Below are positions 6,394 to 12,572 of a stretch of 28,224 nt of DNA, piece after piece. The DNA is taken from positions 1 to 28,224 of the IMG/VR virus record IMGVR_UViG_3300044646_001083. One strand, written 5' to 3'. This DNA is from a virus. Each line of letters starts with the position of its first letter. Within the stretch, counting starts at the first letter, position 1. Under the pieces are notes generated by a model. That model made no database searches, was not told the DNA's origin, and was given only the letters and a program-made list of their open reading frames with translations. The translations under genes were made by a program, and so were the position numbers.

Positions 6394-7225
6394 TTTCTTC
6401 TCTCACTTTGAATTCTGATGTTTCAACATTTAGTAGAGTTGCCCTCTTTCTAAATTTATCCATCATTAATTGAACTTTATCCTGAAGCTCAGGCGTATTG
6501 ACAAGAGGCTCCATCTCGTGGAAAATAATCTTCCCTTGATCCCGTAACCTTTGAATGTATCGTTTATCAGGATGACCTTCTACGAGCATTCCGGCATGAG
6601 GGTTAGAGTTGCTACCCTTTAATGATGGAACGGGTAAATGAAAACTACTTACTTCATTTACCTCACCATTCATCTCATACTGTACTTTACCTTCAAAGAA
6701 ATCAAATCCAATTACATGGAGCTCTTTATAGGAGCGGATGATATTTGTAAAATATGCTAATGTCAATGCACCCTGAGATGCTCGCTGATTAATATCTACA
6801 GTACCATAAGCAGTTTTAATTAATGCTCTTGTCTTCTTTATATCACCCATCACGAAGTAATCTTTATATATCTCAAAGTCTTCTTCGTAAAAATGTTTGG
6901 ATATTGTTGTCGTACTTTTCTTTGAATCGTATACAGATATCTGAGATATATTTAAAACCTGAAATGGAGTTCCTTTAAAATCTGGATAGTGATTAGCTCT
7001 TAATATAGAGAGGACCCACACATCTGTTTTGCTACCTAAGTGTTCTTTAAACTCAGGCCATGGATATCCTTTACCCATTCTAACTACAACATCAAAGCTA
7101 TCTATAAACTCACCATATGGTTTATTAAACAGAGAAATTGAATTGCCAACAATAAGAACTCTCTTATTCTGACAGTATCCAATTAATCTATTTTCAAACT
7201 TGTCGTTGAGTCTTCTATTCCACAT
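6377..7225 (-). CDS. GT29 sialyltransferase-like glycosyltransferase
   Basis: A 282-residue protein whose first half carries VLIVGNSISLFNKPYGEFID (23-42) followed by SFDVVVRM, a close match in shape to the sialylmotif L of GT29 sialyltransferases (GNSGSL..YG..ID..D.V.RMN). A second motif, QGALTLAYFTNII...LHVIGFDFFEG (151-179), matches the sialylmotif S position. Several histidines follow (H206, H210, H218) and could supply the catalytic base. There is no signal anchor, unlike Golgi enzymes. CMP-sialic acid or a related nonulosonate donor would be expected from the family, but a different donor is possible. Its ATG overlaps the GT8 stop (TAATG). Confidence 0.75.
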   Translation of the reverse strand: MWNRRLNDKFENRLIGYCQNKRVLIVGNSISLFNKPYGEFIDSFDVVVRMGKGYPWPEFKEHLGSKTDVWVLSILRANHYPDFKGTPFQVLNISQISVYDSKKSTTTISKHFYEEDFEIYKDYFVMGDIKKTRALIKTAYGTVDINQRASQGALTLAYFTNIIRSYKELHVIGFDFFEGKVQYEMNGEVNEVSSFHLPVPSLKGSNSNPHAGMLVEGHPDKRYIQRLRDQGKIIFHEMEPLVNTPELQDKVQLMMDKFRKRATLLNVETSEFKVREENETSD

Positions 7226-7917
7226 TAAAATCTACCATATTTTTCTTCTACCTTGTGTTTATAGAAATTAAATCTATCGGCAAATTCAACATTCTCGTAT
7301 CCAGGATGCCAAGGGCCACCGTCCGTAAAGTGAATTGCTTTTGGATTAACTTCATCGCTGTAGTAACCTACAAGATAGTTATATGTATGGGGTATAGAAC
7401 CAATGTATTGATCATCGCACCAGCTAAACTCATGTAGGTAACCAGCTGGTGATTCAGAAACGACTTGTGGAGTCAACCTTTTTGTAAAGGCATGATCACA
7501 ATTGAATACCATTAATGAAGACCAATTCTTTCTTGGATACCAACTTTGTTTTTTGCCATCCATCTTTAGCGGTTTAATTTGATCCTTCTGAATATTATGT
7601 TTAACTACACTAACAGCTTTGGTTGGATCAATAACATCTAGAAGTTCAAGAGGGTCACAATTCCAAATAAAGTCGCTATCACAAAAGATAGCATACCCAT
7701 AGAAACCCTTGAGGTAGGGAGTTAGGAATCTTGTAAACGCAAACTCTGTACTACCAACAGCTTGCTCTCTCCAGAAGTAACCTCTACTCACGACAGAGGT
7801 TAAGTGTATTGTTTCAACTTGTATTTTTGAATAGTCTTCAATAGAGAGTCTGCATGTATCAGCTATACCAGCCTGCTTACTATCATGCCCAATAAAGAGT
7901 TTTACTTTCTCTTTCAC
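7225..7917 (-). CDS. GT8-like glycosyltransferase (DxD)
   Basis: A 230-residue GT-A fold protein. LFIGHDSKQ opens the Rossmann-like strand, FCDSDFIW (78-85) holds the metal-binding DxD (D80, D82), and HFTDGGPWHPGY near residues 197-208 is the C-terminal His/Gly motif typical of glycogenin/LgtC-type GT8 enzymes. It probably transfers a hexose or hexosamine from a UDP-sugar. Start is GTG, overlapping the upstream stop as GTGA, with GAGG nearby. It follows the methyltransferase and precedes the GT29-like enzyme, so the two are likely made together. Confidence 0.75.
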   Translation of the reverse strand: MKEKVKLFIGHDSKQAGIADTCRLSIEDYSKIQVETIHLTSVVSRGYFWREQAVGSTEFAFTRFLTPYLKGFYGYAIFCDSDFIWNCDPLELLDVIDPTKAVSVVKHNIQKDQIKPLKMDGKKQSWYPRKNWSSLMVFNCDHAFTKRLTPQVVSESPAGYLHEFSWCDDQYIGSIPHTYNYLVGYYSDEVNPKAIHFTDGGPWHPGYENVEFADRFNFYKHKVEEKYGRF

Positions 7918-8711
7918 TTAACCTCTCCAGTATTAACATCAGTGTAGTATCCACTTTGTACGGCATCATAATGCCAAATATTGAAGTTAGGAGAATTATA
8001 AAAACGCAACGAGGTATTGCATATTGGTTTCTTACCAACTGCCTCTAACTCCTTCCATCTTTCTTGGGAGACACTTGTTGGCTCTACCAACTCATTGTCG
8101 TCATTTTGAATTAACAAAAATGATCGGTCACCGCAATACCGCTTAATGGCATCTACCCACCAATTTAAATCTTTAATTGTTGCATGGAGATTCTCTCCAT
8201 CCTTAAACATTTTCTTAGCAGAGTTGGAGGAAATTGAGAATATAATTGTACCATCTTCCTTAGTATAGTTACCAATCTCTGTTAGAACCTGAGGCACAAA
8301 CTCCTCTGGCACATGCTCCATAACATCAGCACAGCATGTAATATCAAACACCATACCAGTTGGCGGTTTAGTTGCATATTGTGGTACGGCTGGGTCATAA
8401 GAATAATAGCATTGAATCATGCCATTTAATCTACCAAGTAGTGTCTTATTGCCGTGGGCTGAAAGGGGCATGTATGTGTGGATAGCCTTTCCACACCCAT
8501 AGTCGAGTAATGTTACTGCCCTACCCTTAGCATTGATTACTTGTTGGATGTAAGGTGGGAACTTCTTACCAAGCTGGGAACCATCAAACAGAGTTTTACC
8601 TTTGGATGGGTCTATTTCGTTGGTGTGGAGATTGCCATCAAGTGCCAAGTACTTCTCAGCAGCAGTATGGATTCCCTGGTATCTTAAAATATACTCTTCT
8701 AATTTGTTCAT
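7914..8711 (-). CDS. SAM-dependent methyltransferase in glycan operon
   Basis: A 265-residue class I methyltransferase. Motif I is TLLDYGCGKA (67-76), an acidic strand end YDPAV (105-109), and DITCCADVMEHVPEE (123-137) is the 'DVxEHV' motif seen in sugar- and lipid-modifying SAM enzymes. The rest is a helical insertion around the substrate site. Good Shine-Dalgarno (AGGA) before the ATG. As first gene of the glycan block, it probably methylates a sugar or a precursor; the substrate is inference. A CTAAATA sequence just upstream could be a weak late promoter. Confidence 0.75.
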   Translation of the reverse strand: MNKLEEYILRYQGIHTAAEKYLALDGNLHTNEIDPSKGKTLFDGSQLGKKFPPYIQQVINAKGRAVTLLDYGCGKAIHTYMPLSAHGNKTLLGRLNGMIQCYYSYDPAVPQYATKPPTGMVFDITCCADVMEHVPEEFVPQVLTEIGNYTKEDGTIIFSISSNSAKKMFKDGENLHATIKDLNWWVDAIKRYCGDRSFLLIQNDDNELVEPTSVSQERWKELEAVGKKPICNTSLRFYNSPNFNIWHYDAVQSGYYTDVNTGEVK

Positions 8712-8746
8712 TTCAATTCCTACTAAAGAAATAACTAATGCTATAT

Positions 8747-8959
8747 TTAGTCCTTCTTTAGATAGGGGCTAAGAAAATGTCTAATTAACTTATTGTTAAT
8801 CATTGAAGGTATATCTTGGAATGGTTGCTCAAGTAGATACCTACAACCACTAGACCAATTTGATTGCTTAATGAAGTTAGCATAATCCTCAACATGCTCA
8901 CTATTAGCTGGATCAAAATGAATTCGTTCACGAGGCTTCAACACACTTTCACTATACAT
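8747..8959 (-). CDS. Conserved small phage protein
   Basis: A 70-residue protein, MYSESVLKPRERIHFDPANS at its start. The stretch FDPANSEHVEDYANFIKQSNW and the following CRYLLEQPFQDIPSMI resemble a protein family I have seen in T4-like marine phages; its function is unknown. A longer frame reaches back through the preceding gene, but the ATG used here has a clear GGGAG at 7-8 nt and starts 12 nt after the preceding stop, so the short form is favoured. Confidence 0.65.
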   Translation of the reverse strand: MYSESVLKPRERIHFDPANSEHVEDYANFIKQSNWSSGCRYLLEQPFQDIPSMINNKLIRHFLSPYLKKD

Positions 8960-8970
8960 GATATTACTCC

Positions 8971-9165
8971 CTAGGCAATCTTTCTTGCTAGTTCTAACAC
9001 TTGATCCACTATTGGATTGTTTCTGTTTTGAACGTATCCTGTTCTTATAAACCATCTTGCATTCAGTGGCGTGGCGGCCTTCCTGTCCTCTGGTACGTTT
9101 AACTTTTGAATTAACTTTTCGTATAATTCAACATTAGTGTCCTTGATAACCCTGTTCATATGCAT
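8971..9165 (-). CDS. Small conserved hypothetical protein
   Basis: A 64-residue soluble protein with NVPEDRKAATPLNARWFIRT in the middle and an aliphatic helical C-terminus (VDQVLELARKIA). Two ATGs compete (at 9165 and 9159); a GGAG precedes them at 4 and 10 nt respectively, so the start is uncertain by two residues. It overlaps the end of the glycine-zipper gene by 32 nt. Function unknown. Confidence 0.55.
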   Translation of the reverse strand: MHMNRVIKDTNVELYEKLIQKLNVPEDRKAATPLNARWFIRTGYVQNRNNPIVDQVLELARKIA

Positions 9166-9544
9166 GTTGCTCCAATTCTCTCATTTCTTCACTTAGACGC
9201 TGTACACAACCTCTGTTGTATTGCCAGTATAATCTTGAATCTTTATGATATGGATTCTCTCTATCACACAACTTGTATACGTCTGCTTGTCTATATCTTG
9301 GCTCTCTCCAACTTCTATCGTCGTGATAGCCATAGGTGTATCCTTGACTGTTACCTAGTACTTGTGGGCCAACATTGTAGCCTATAATTGCTCCAAGTAC
9401 TGTTGCTACCTTCTTCCCATCTCCACCACCAATAGTGGAACCAAGGTAACCTCCTGCAATTGCTCCAAGAAGTTTCTCATCTTTATCTTCAGCATAAGCT
9501 GCTGGCACAAAGAGTACAAGTGTTAGTAGCAGTAACTTCTTCAT
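9134..9544 (-). CDS. Secreted glycine-zipper envelope protein
   Basis: A 136-residue protein with a clear signal peptide (MKKLLLLTLVLFVPAAYA, cleavage after AYA) and a glycine-zipper segment (LLGAIAGGYLGSTIGGGDGK, then a second AIIGY helix) typical of the 2TM glycine-zipper family of outer-membrane or periplasmic proteins. The Tyr/Arg/Gln-rich C-terminal half contains two Cys (around DVYKLCDR and NRGCVQR). The start is the ATG following GGAGG (spacing about 6); a longer start would put the Shine-Dalgarno inside the coding region. A canonical late promoter lies just upstream. It may act on the host envelope late in infection, by insertion or superinfection exclusion (inference). Confidence 0.7.
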   Translation of the reverse strand: MKKLLLLTLVLFVPAAYAEDKDEKLLGAIAGGYLGSTIGGGDGKKVATVLGAIIGYNVGPQVLGNSQGYTYGYHDDRSWREPRYRQADVYKLCDRENPYHKDSRLYWQYNRGCVQRLSEEMRELEQHAYEQGYQGH

Positions 9545-9567
9545 ACACACCTCCAAGGTTATACGAA

Positions 9568-9575
9568 TATTTATA
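9568..9575 (-). promoter_or_regulatory. Canonical T4 late promoter (TATAAATA)
   Basis: Exact late-promoter octamer on the minus strand. The implied +1 is about 9562, followed by GGAGG and the ATG of the glycine-zipper protein at 9544, an ideal spacing. It overlaps the end of the adenylosuccinate synthetase gene. Confidence 0.75.
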
Positions 9576-10557
9576 TTGAATGTGGAGTATCAGAGAATAT
9601 AACTTGAACATTATCTGGTAATGCTCTCACAATAACATCGATTAGCCCAAGGCGGCTACCAGCATCCCACTCAACATCATTCTTAAAATATCTATATGCA
9701 TTAGCCTGGTCAAGGATATCAATCTTATTAACAACAAGATGGGTAATGTCATTTACCCTTGCAGCATATGCAACCTTATCTAAGTTAATCCAATTGCACT
9801 TTCTTGGGCGGCCAGTGGTTGCGCCAAACTCTTGACCGTGAATCTGAACCTTCTTGAGTTCCTCGCAATGCATTCCGAAGTCTTTGGTTCCAACATATGT
9901 TTCATATGCTTTGGCAACACCATAGATTTTTCTAATTTTTCTAGGCGACACACCATTTAGAACAACAGAACCAATAGTACAGTGGGAAGAAGTAACATAA
10001 GGATAATCACCCCAATCAATATCCAAAGCAAAGCCTTGAGCACCTTCGGCGAGAACACGAGCGCCATCAAGAAGATGAAGACTATCAACAATGGTGAACT
10101 TATCAGTATTAATAAGCTGATCACCAATCCTAATACCAGTGCGTCCATATTTGTTCCTGTAGGCTGGGCCTATTCCTTGCTTAGTTGTACCAATGGCTGT
10201 ATCGTTATTGTCTTCTGCCAAATGCTCTTCAGTTACGACATGAGCCCTTGAGTCAACAAAAATAAGGCCTTCTGTTTTGAATCCATTTGCATTAAGATAT
10301 GCAATTTCCTCTTCAAGCTTCCTTACATTAACTACACAGCCAATACCAATTAAAGATCGGATGCCGTAGAGAACTCCAGCTGGCACTTGATGTGTGACAA
10401 TCTTCTCGCCATTGTGGTAGATAGTATGTCCAGCATTCGAGCCACCATTATATCGGAGAACTAGGTTGTACTCTCCACCACTTAGTAAAGAATGAGTAAC
10501 CTTACCTTTTCCAGTATCACCTGACTGGAGGTCTACAACAACATCGCAGTAATTCAT
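9571..10557 (-). CDS. purA: Short adenylosuccinate synthetase (PurA/PurZ family)
   Basis: A 328-residue member of the adenylosuccinate synthetase family, which joins IMP and aspartate using GTP in AMP synthesis; the PurZ subgroup instead uses dGMP to make diaminopurine nucleotides in Z-genome phages. Visible are GDTGKGK (13-19, aligned with GDEGKGK), SNAGHT with the catalytic-position His (H44), GIGPAY (129-133), EGAQG, FGATTGRPRK (244-253) and NKID (277-280, the guanine specificity motif). About 100 residues shorter than E. coli PurA, lacking about 50 around residue 160, as in archaeal and PurZ enzymes. D14 at the catalytic-Asp position is retained, which favours PurA; PurZ is reported to lack it. 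ATGA overlap upstream. Confidence 0.85.
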   Translation of the reverse strand: MNYCDVVVDLQSGDTGKGKVTHSLLSGGEYNLVLRYNGGSNAGHTIYHNGEKIVTHQVPAGVLYGIRSLIGIGCVVNVRKLEEEIAYLNANGFKTEGLIFVDSRAHVVTEEHLAEDNNDTAIGTTKQGIGPAYRNKYGRTGIRIGDQLINTDKFTIVDSLHLLDGARVLAEGAQGFALDIDWGDYPYVTSSHCTIGSVVLNGVSPRKIRKIYGVAKAYETYVGTKDFGMHCEELKKVQIHGQEFGATTGRPRKCNWINLDKVAYAARVNDITHLVVNKIDILDQANAYRYFKNDVEWDAGSRLGLIDVIVRALPDNVQVIFSDTPHSI

Positions 10558-11027
10558 TTGGACCTCAAATGTCGGCCGTGTGAACCTCGAGCAACCTTTG
10601 CTACCAAGTTGCTTCTGATATTAAACTTGTAATTATCTTGTCTCAGCAACCACTCTTCAACACCGTACTGATTATAAATTGGACCTTGTATTTGTTTAGC
10701 TAACTGCTCTTCTGAAACAGCGTACACAAACACTCTACCATCCATTGAATCTTTTAGAAAGTCATTGAACTTATCATGTCGACCTAACTTCTGTCTACGG
10801 TTTCCAACATTCAACCATCGACGGTATAGAAGTTCTGCATACGAACCAACATAAGTGGTTTCCCACCTATCTTGCTTATTCTTATAACGAACTGCATATA
10901 CTCCTTTCAAGGAATCAAACAGTTCTTCATTGTGAATAATATAACCACCCTTTGTATAAGAAAAGGCTAACTTTAACAACAAGTCCCGGAGTGTCAGTTT
11001 AGTAGGTAATTTCACTTTATGCTCCAC
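10554..11027 (-). CDS. GIY-YIG-like nuclease-fold protein
   Basis: A 157-residue basic protein. The segment GVYAVRY (42-48) followed 14 residues later by TYVGSYAELLYRR (58-70) matches the GIY...YIG frame with a conserved Arg following, as in GIY-YIG endonucleases. The expected catalytic Glu is less clear (a late PIYNQYGVEEW segment could supply it). It could be a small homing- or repair-type nuclease, or a degraded one. Start is a GTG overlapping the upstream stop (TAGTG). It lies directly before the adenylosuccinate synthetase and overlaps it by ATGA. Confidence 0.5.
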   Translation of the reverse strand: MEHKVKLPTKLTLRDLLLKLAFSYTKGGYIIHNEELFDSLKGVYAVRYKNKQDRWETTYVGSYAELLYRRWLNVGNRRQKLGRHDKFNDFLKDSMDGRVFVYAVSEEQLAKQIQGPIYNQYGVEEWLLRQDNYKFNIRSNLVAKVARGSHGRHLRSK

Positions 11028-11212
11028 TACGAAGGGTAACGCTCATTATGACCAGCATACCACAAATTGATCTTTTCAATCTGTGCTAGCATTGATTGAG
11101 GAGTAAGATCGTGGCTTTGCGAGAGAGCAGTTAACTTATGAACAAACTCACGAAGGACACGCAGCTCTTCAATTGAGCCTCTGGAAAGAACTTCAAAGTC
11201 ACCATTAGACAT
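11027..11212 (-). CDS. Small helical protein, unknown function
   Basis: A 61-residue soluble, mostly helical protein with leucine-rich segments (SIEELRVLREFVHKLTALSQ). GAGGTG precedes the ATG by 4-5 nt. It is the first gene after the sigma70-like promoter at 11241-11268 and overlaps the next gene's GTG. No recognised family. Confidence 0.6.
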   Translation of the reverse strand: MSNGDFEVLSRGSIEELRVLREFVHKLTALSQSHDLTPQSMLAQIEKINLWYAGHNERYPS

Positions 11213-11240
11213 AAATCACCTCACTTACAAACATGATAAC

Positions 11241-11268
11241 ATTATACACACATCACAAGGAAAGACAA
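11241..11268 (-). promoter_or_regulatory. Putative sigma70-like promoter
   Basis: TATAAT at 11246-11241 with TTGTCT at 11268-11263, spacer 16. The -35 is a poor match but the -10 is perfect. It lies directly after the cell-wall hydrolase stop and would start a transcript about 22 nt before the next ATG, which has a good Shine-Dalgarno. It would allow early expression of the GIY-YIG/PurA block. Confidence 0.5.
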
Positions 11269-11895
11269 CTAGTGGTAGAAGATATGATTACCAATCTGTC
11301 TTACGACCTTTTTGGTATTTGACCAAGTAGGGTCAACATAAGTTGCATGGAAGAACTTTGCGCTGCCGACAACATTGTACGATCTCTTGTTAATCAGAAT
11401 GTTTTCGGCAATCTTTAGAGATTCTCTCCATGCAGGACCAGATCGAGCATGAAGGTCATTTTCACACACCCAAGAGAATTGACAGACGCCTTTATACTTT
11501 TGGTAAACAACACCACATACGGATCTTGGAAACTGATTGCTCTTTACTCTATTCATTGTAACTTGAGCAACAGCAAGTTTACCATCACGAGGCTCGGAAC
11601 CGGCCTCATAGTAGATGTTCTTAGCAAGACATTCGACCTCTCGCATGACCTTTTGCTTCTTATCATAAGATAGCTCAAGGAACTCCATACGGGTGTTCAT
11701 GTCCTCCATTTGAGCCATGAGAAAGATATTTCTTTGTTGCTCGGCTTCGAGTTTGTCCATTGATTCAAAATGTATTGTGAATGGTACATAAAGAAAAAAG
11801 AACAACATTGCAAATAGGCCGCCAAACCTAATAAACAAGTTATGGTTTCTATCAAAATATGCTTCAATACGATCTAAAATTTCTACTGCTTTCAT
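11269..11895 (-). CDS. SleB-like cell-wall hydrolase with membrane anchor
   Basis: A 208-residue protein. Residues 21-39 form a transmembrane segment after a short charged N-terminus, then a coiled-coil linker (about 45-85), then a Hydrolase_2/SleB domain from about 88 to the end: AKNIYYEAGSEPRDGKLAVA (91-110) with the catalytic Glu in YYEA (E97), TMNRV, CQFSW, and the final ATYVDPTW. SleB-type enzymes are peptidoglycan amidases or lytic transglycosylases. The membrane anchor suggests a signal-anchor endolysin facing the periplasm. Preceded by GGAGG. It lies just after the tmRNA terminator, far from the spanins and holin candidate. Confidence 0.8.
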   Translation of the reverse strand: MKAVEILDRIEAYFDRNHNLFIRFGGLFAMLFFFLYVPFTIHFESMDKLEAEQQRNIFLMAQMEDMNTRMEFLELSYDKKQKVMREVECLAKNIYYEAGSEPRDGKLAVAQVTMNRVKSNQFPRSVCGVVYQKYKGVCQFSWVCENDLHARSGPAWRESLKIAENILINKRSYNVVGSAKFFHATYVDPTWSNTKKVVRQIGNHIFYH

Positions 11896-11923
11896 GTTGT
11901 TACCTCCATTTATGCAGTCGGAA

Positions 11924-11954
11924 GAAAAAGGCGGACGGTTTTTACGCCGCCGCC
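11924..11954 (-). terminator. Rho-independent terminator after tmRNA
   Basis: On the minus strand a stem GGCGG-CGG pairs with CCG-T-CCGCC (8 bp, one bulged T, loop of about 8 nt), followed by TTTTT. It lies a few bases after the last tmRNA pseudoknot and before the next gene's Shine-Dalgarno. This is the strongest terminator in the window. Confidence 0.85.
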
Positions 11955-11956
11955 TC

Positions 11957-12280
11957 TGACCTTTCTGTTACCAAGTGGTCAACTCTGGTAATCTACAACT
12001 GCAATTAAGCAGCTAGAGCCATGTTGTAAACATCATCGTTTGCGTTTACTAGTTTTGCGCTGATTAAGTCAGTCGCCTCACTGGTAGCCCTTAGGTTATT
12101 ACTTGCCCTGTCGAAGCCAAATTCATCCCCGTCAGATAGCCACCACGTACATTGCTGCAGAGGTGATGGGCATTTGGTGGAGATGTCGGGGGTCGAACCC
12201 GAGTCCAGAACACCTTTAGCTATGAGTTTACTACCATTACTTTTTTGCAAACTGGTAGATGTAATTCAACCAGATTGCAA
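11957..12280 (-). ncRNA. ssrA: Circularly permuted (two-piece type) tmRNA
   Basis: Ribosome-rescue tmRNA with permuted order. First comes the acceptor half: T arm TCGGG-TTCGACC-CCCGA (12202-12186), acceptor strand CATCTCC, discriminator A and CCA (12185-12175). After a 44-nt intervening segment with its own hairpin comes the coding half, starting GGGGATG (12130-12124) and TTGGCTTCGACAGGG, then the tag. GGGGATG pairs with CATCTCC over 7 bp, with G3 opposite U, the alanyl-tRNA synthetase identity pair. Pseudoknots: stem 12280-12269/12256-12245 with loop ATTAC pairing GTAAT at 12240-12236, and after the tag TTACCA/TGGTAA interleaved with TGACC/GGTCA (11991-11957). A P2-like pairing joins 12096-12086 to 12221-12212. 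Outer ends are approximate. Confidence 0.9.
12005..12043 (-). other. tmRNA tag reading frame (ANDDVYNMALAA)
   Basis: The tag part of the tmRNA: GCA AAC GAT GAT ... GCT GCT TAA, giving ANDDVYNMALAA and a stop. It ends in the Ala-Ala proteolysis signal seen in tmRNA tags and starts with the usual AND pattern. The exact resume codon could be one or two triplets earlier, since the upstream CTAGTA is not a perfect match to the E. coli signal. Confidence 0.8.
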
Positions 12281-12300
12281 TACCTATCAACCAATAATAA

Positions 12301-12465
12301 TTAGGCAACAATTCCATACTGTTCACGTAGAATCTTTTTATAGGGACCACCTTCTTCAATCAACCTGCTAACAAGCATTAACTTCTGAGCAAGATCATTA
12401 TCACCGCTCTTTTCTAAAGCAGCAACAATTGTACGAAGGTCTACATTATCGATAGGAAGATCCAT
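12301..12465 (-). CDS. Small phage protein upstream of tmRNA
   Basis: A 54-residue acidic helical protein beginning MDLPIDNVDLRTIVAALEKS and ending with GPYKKILREQYGIVA. It follows a tandem early/late promoter by about 25 nt with a weak GAGG Shine-Dalgarno and ends about 20 nt before the first tmRNA stem, so it is co-transcribed with the tmRNA. No recognised domain. Confidence 0.6.
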   Translation of the reverse strand: MDLPIDNVDLRTIVAALEKSGDNDLAQKLMLVSRLIEEGGPYKKILREQYGIVA

Positions 12466-12489
12466 TTGTTCAACCTCAACTTTACCAAA

Positions 12490-12497
12490 TATTTATC
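12490..12497 (-). promoter_or_regulatory. Late-type promoter octamer (GATAAATA)
   Basis: Late-promoter octamer one base from canonical, lying directly downstream of the sigma70-like -10 at 12503-12498. The implied start is about 12484, still upstream of the 54-residue gene. It would let the tmRNA transcript be made both early and late in infection. Confidence 0.5.
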
Positions 12498-12526
12498 ATT
12501 ATACAGGATTCAAATGGTCAAGTCAA
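12498..12526 (-). promoter_or_regulatory. Strong sigma70-like promoter (TTGACT-N17-TATAAT)
   Basis: Near-consensus promoter: TTGACT at 12526-12521 and TATAAT at 12503-12498 with an ideal 17-nt spacer. It would drive the 54-residue protein and the tmRNA using the host's housekeeping RNA polymerase. Confidence 0.75.
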
Positions 12527-12536
12527 CTGCGGATGT

Positions 12537-12572
12537 TTAAATGCTTTCTTTAATTTGTTCTACCCAACTCAT
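12537..12572 (-). CDS. Possible 11-residue micro-ORF
   Basis: ATG overlaps the SGNH hydrolase stop as ATGA and encodes MSWVEQIKESI before a stop. GGAG sits about 10 nt upstream inside the hydrolase gene. It may be a real coupled micropeptide, a remnant of a longer gene, or chance. Too short to judge from sequence. Confidence 0.25.
   Translation of the reverse strand: MSWVEQIKESI

Noticed and set aside
9571-10557. Calling the enzyme PurZ and the phage a Z-genome phage
   Set aside because: The retained Asp (D14) and guanine-binding motif fit PurA, and no datZ/mazZ gene is seen in the window.
12005-12250. Open reading frame of 81 codons
   Set aside because: It coincides with the tmRNA; only the 12-residue tag at its end is meaningful, and the rest lies in the acceptor arm.
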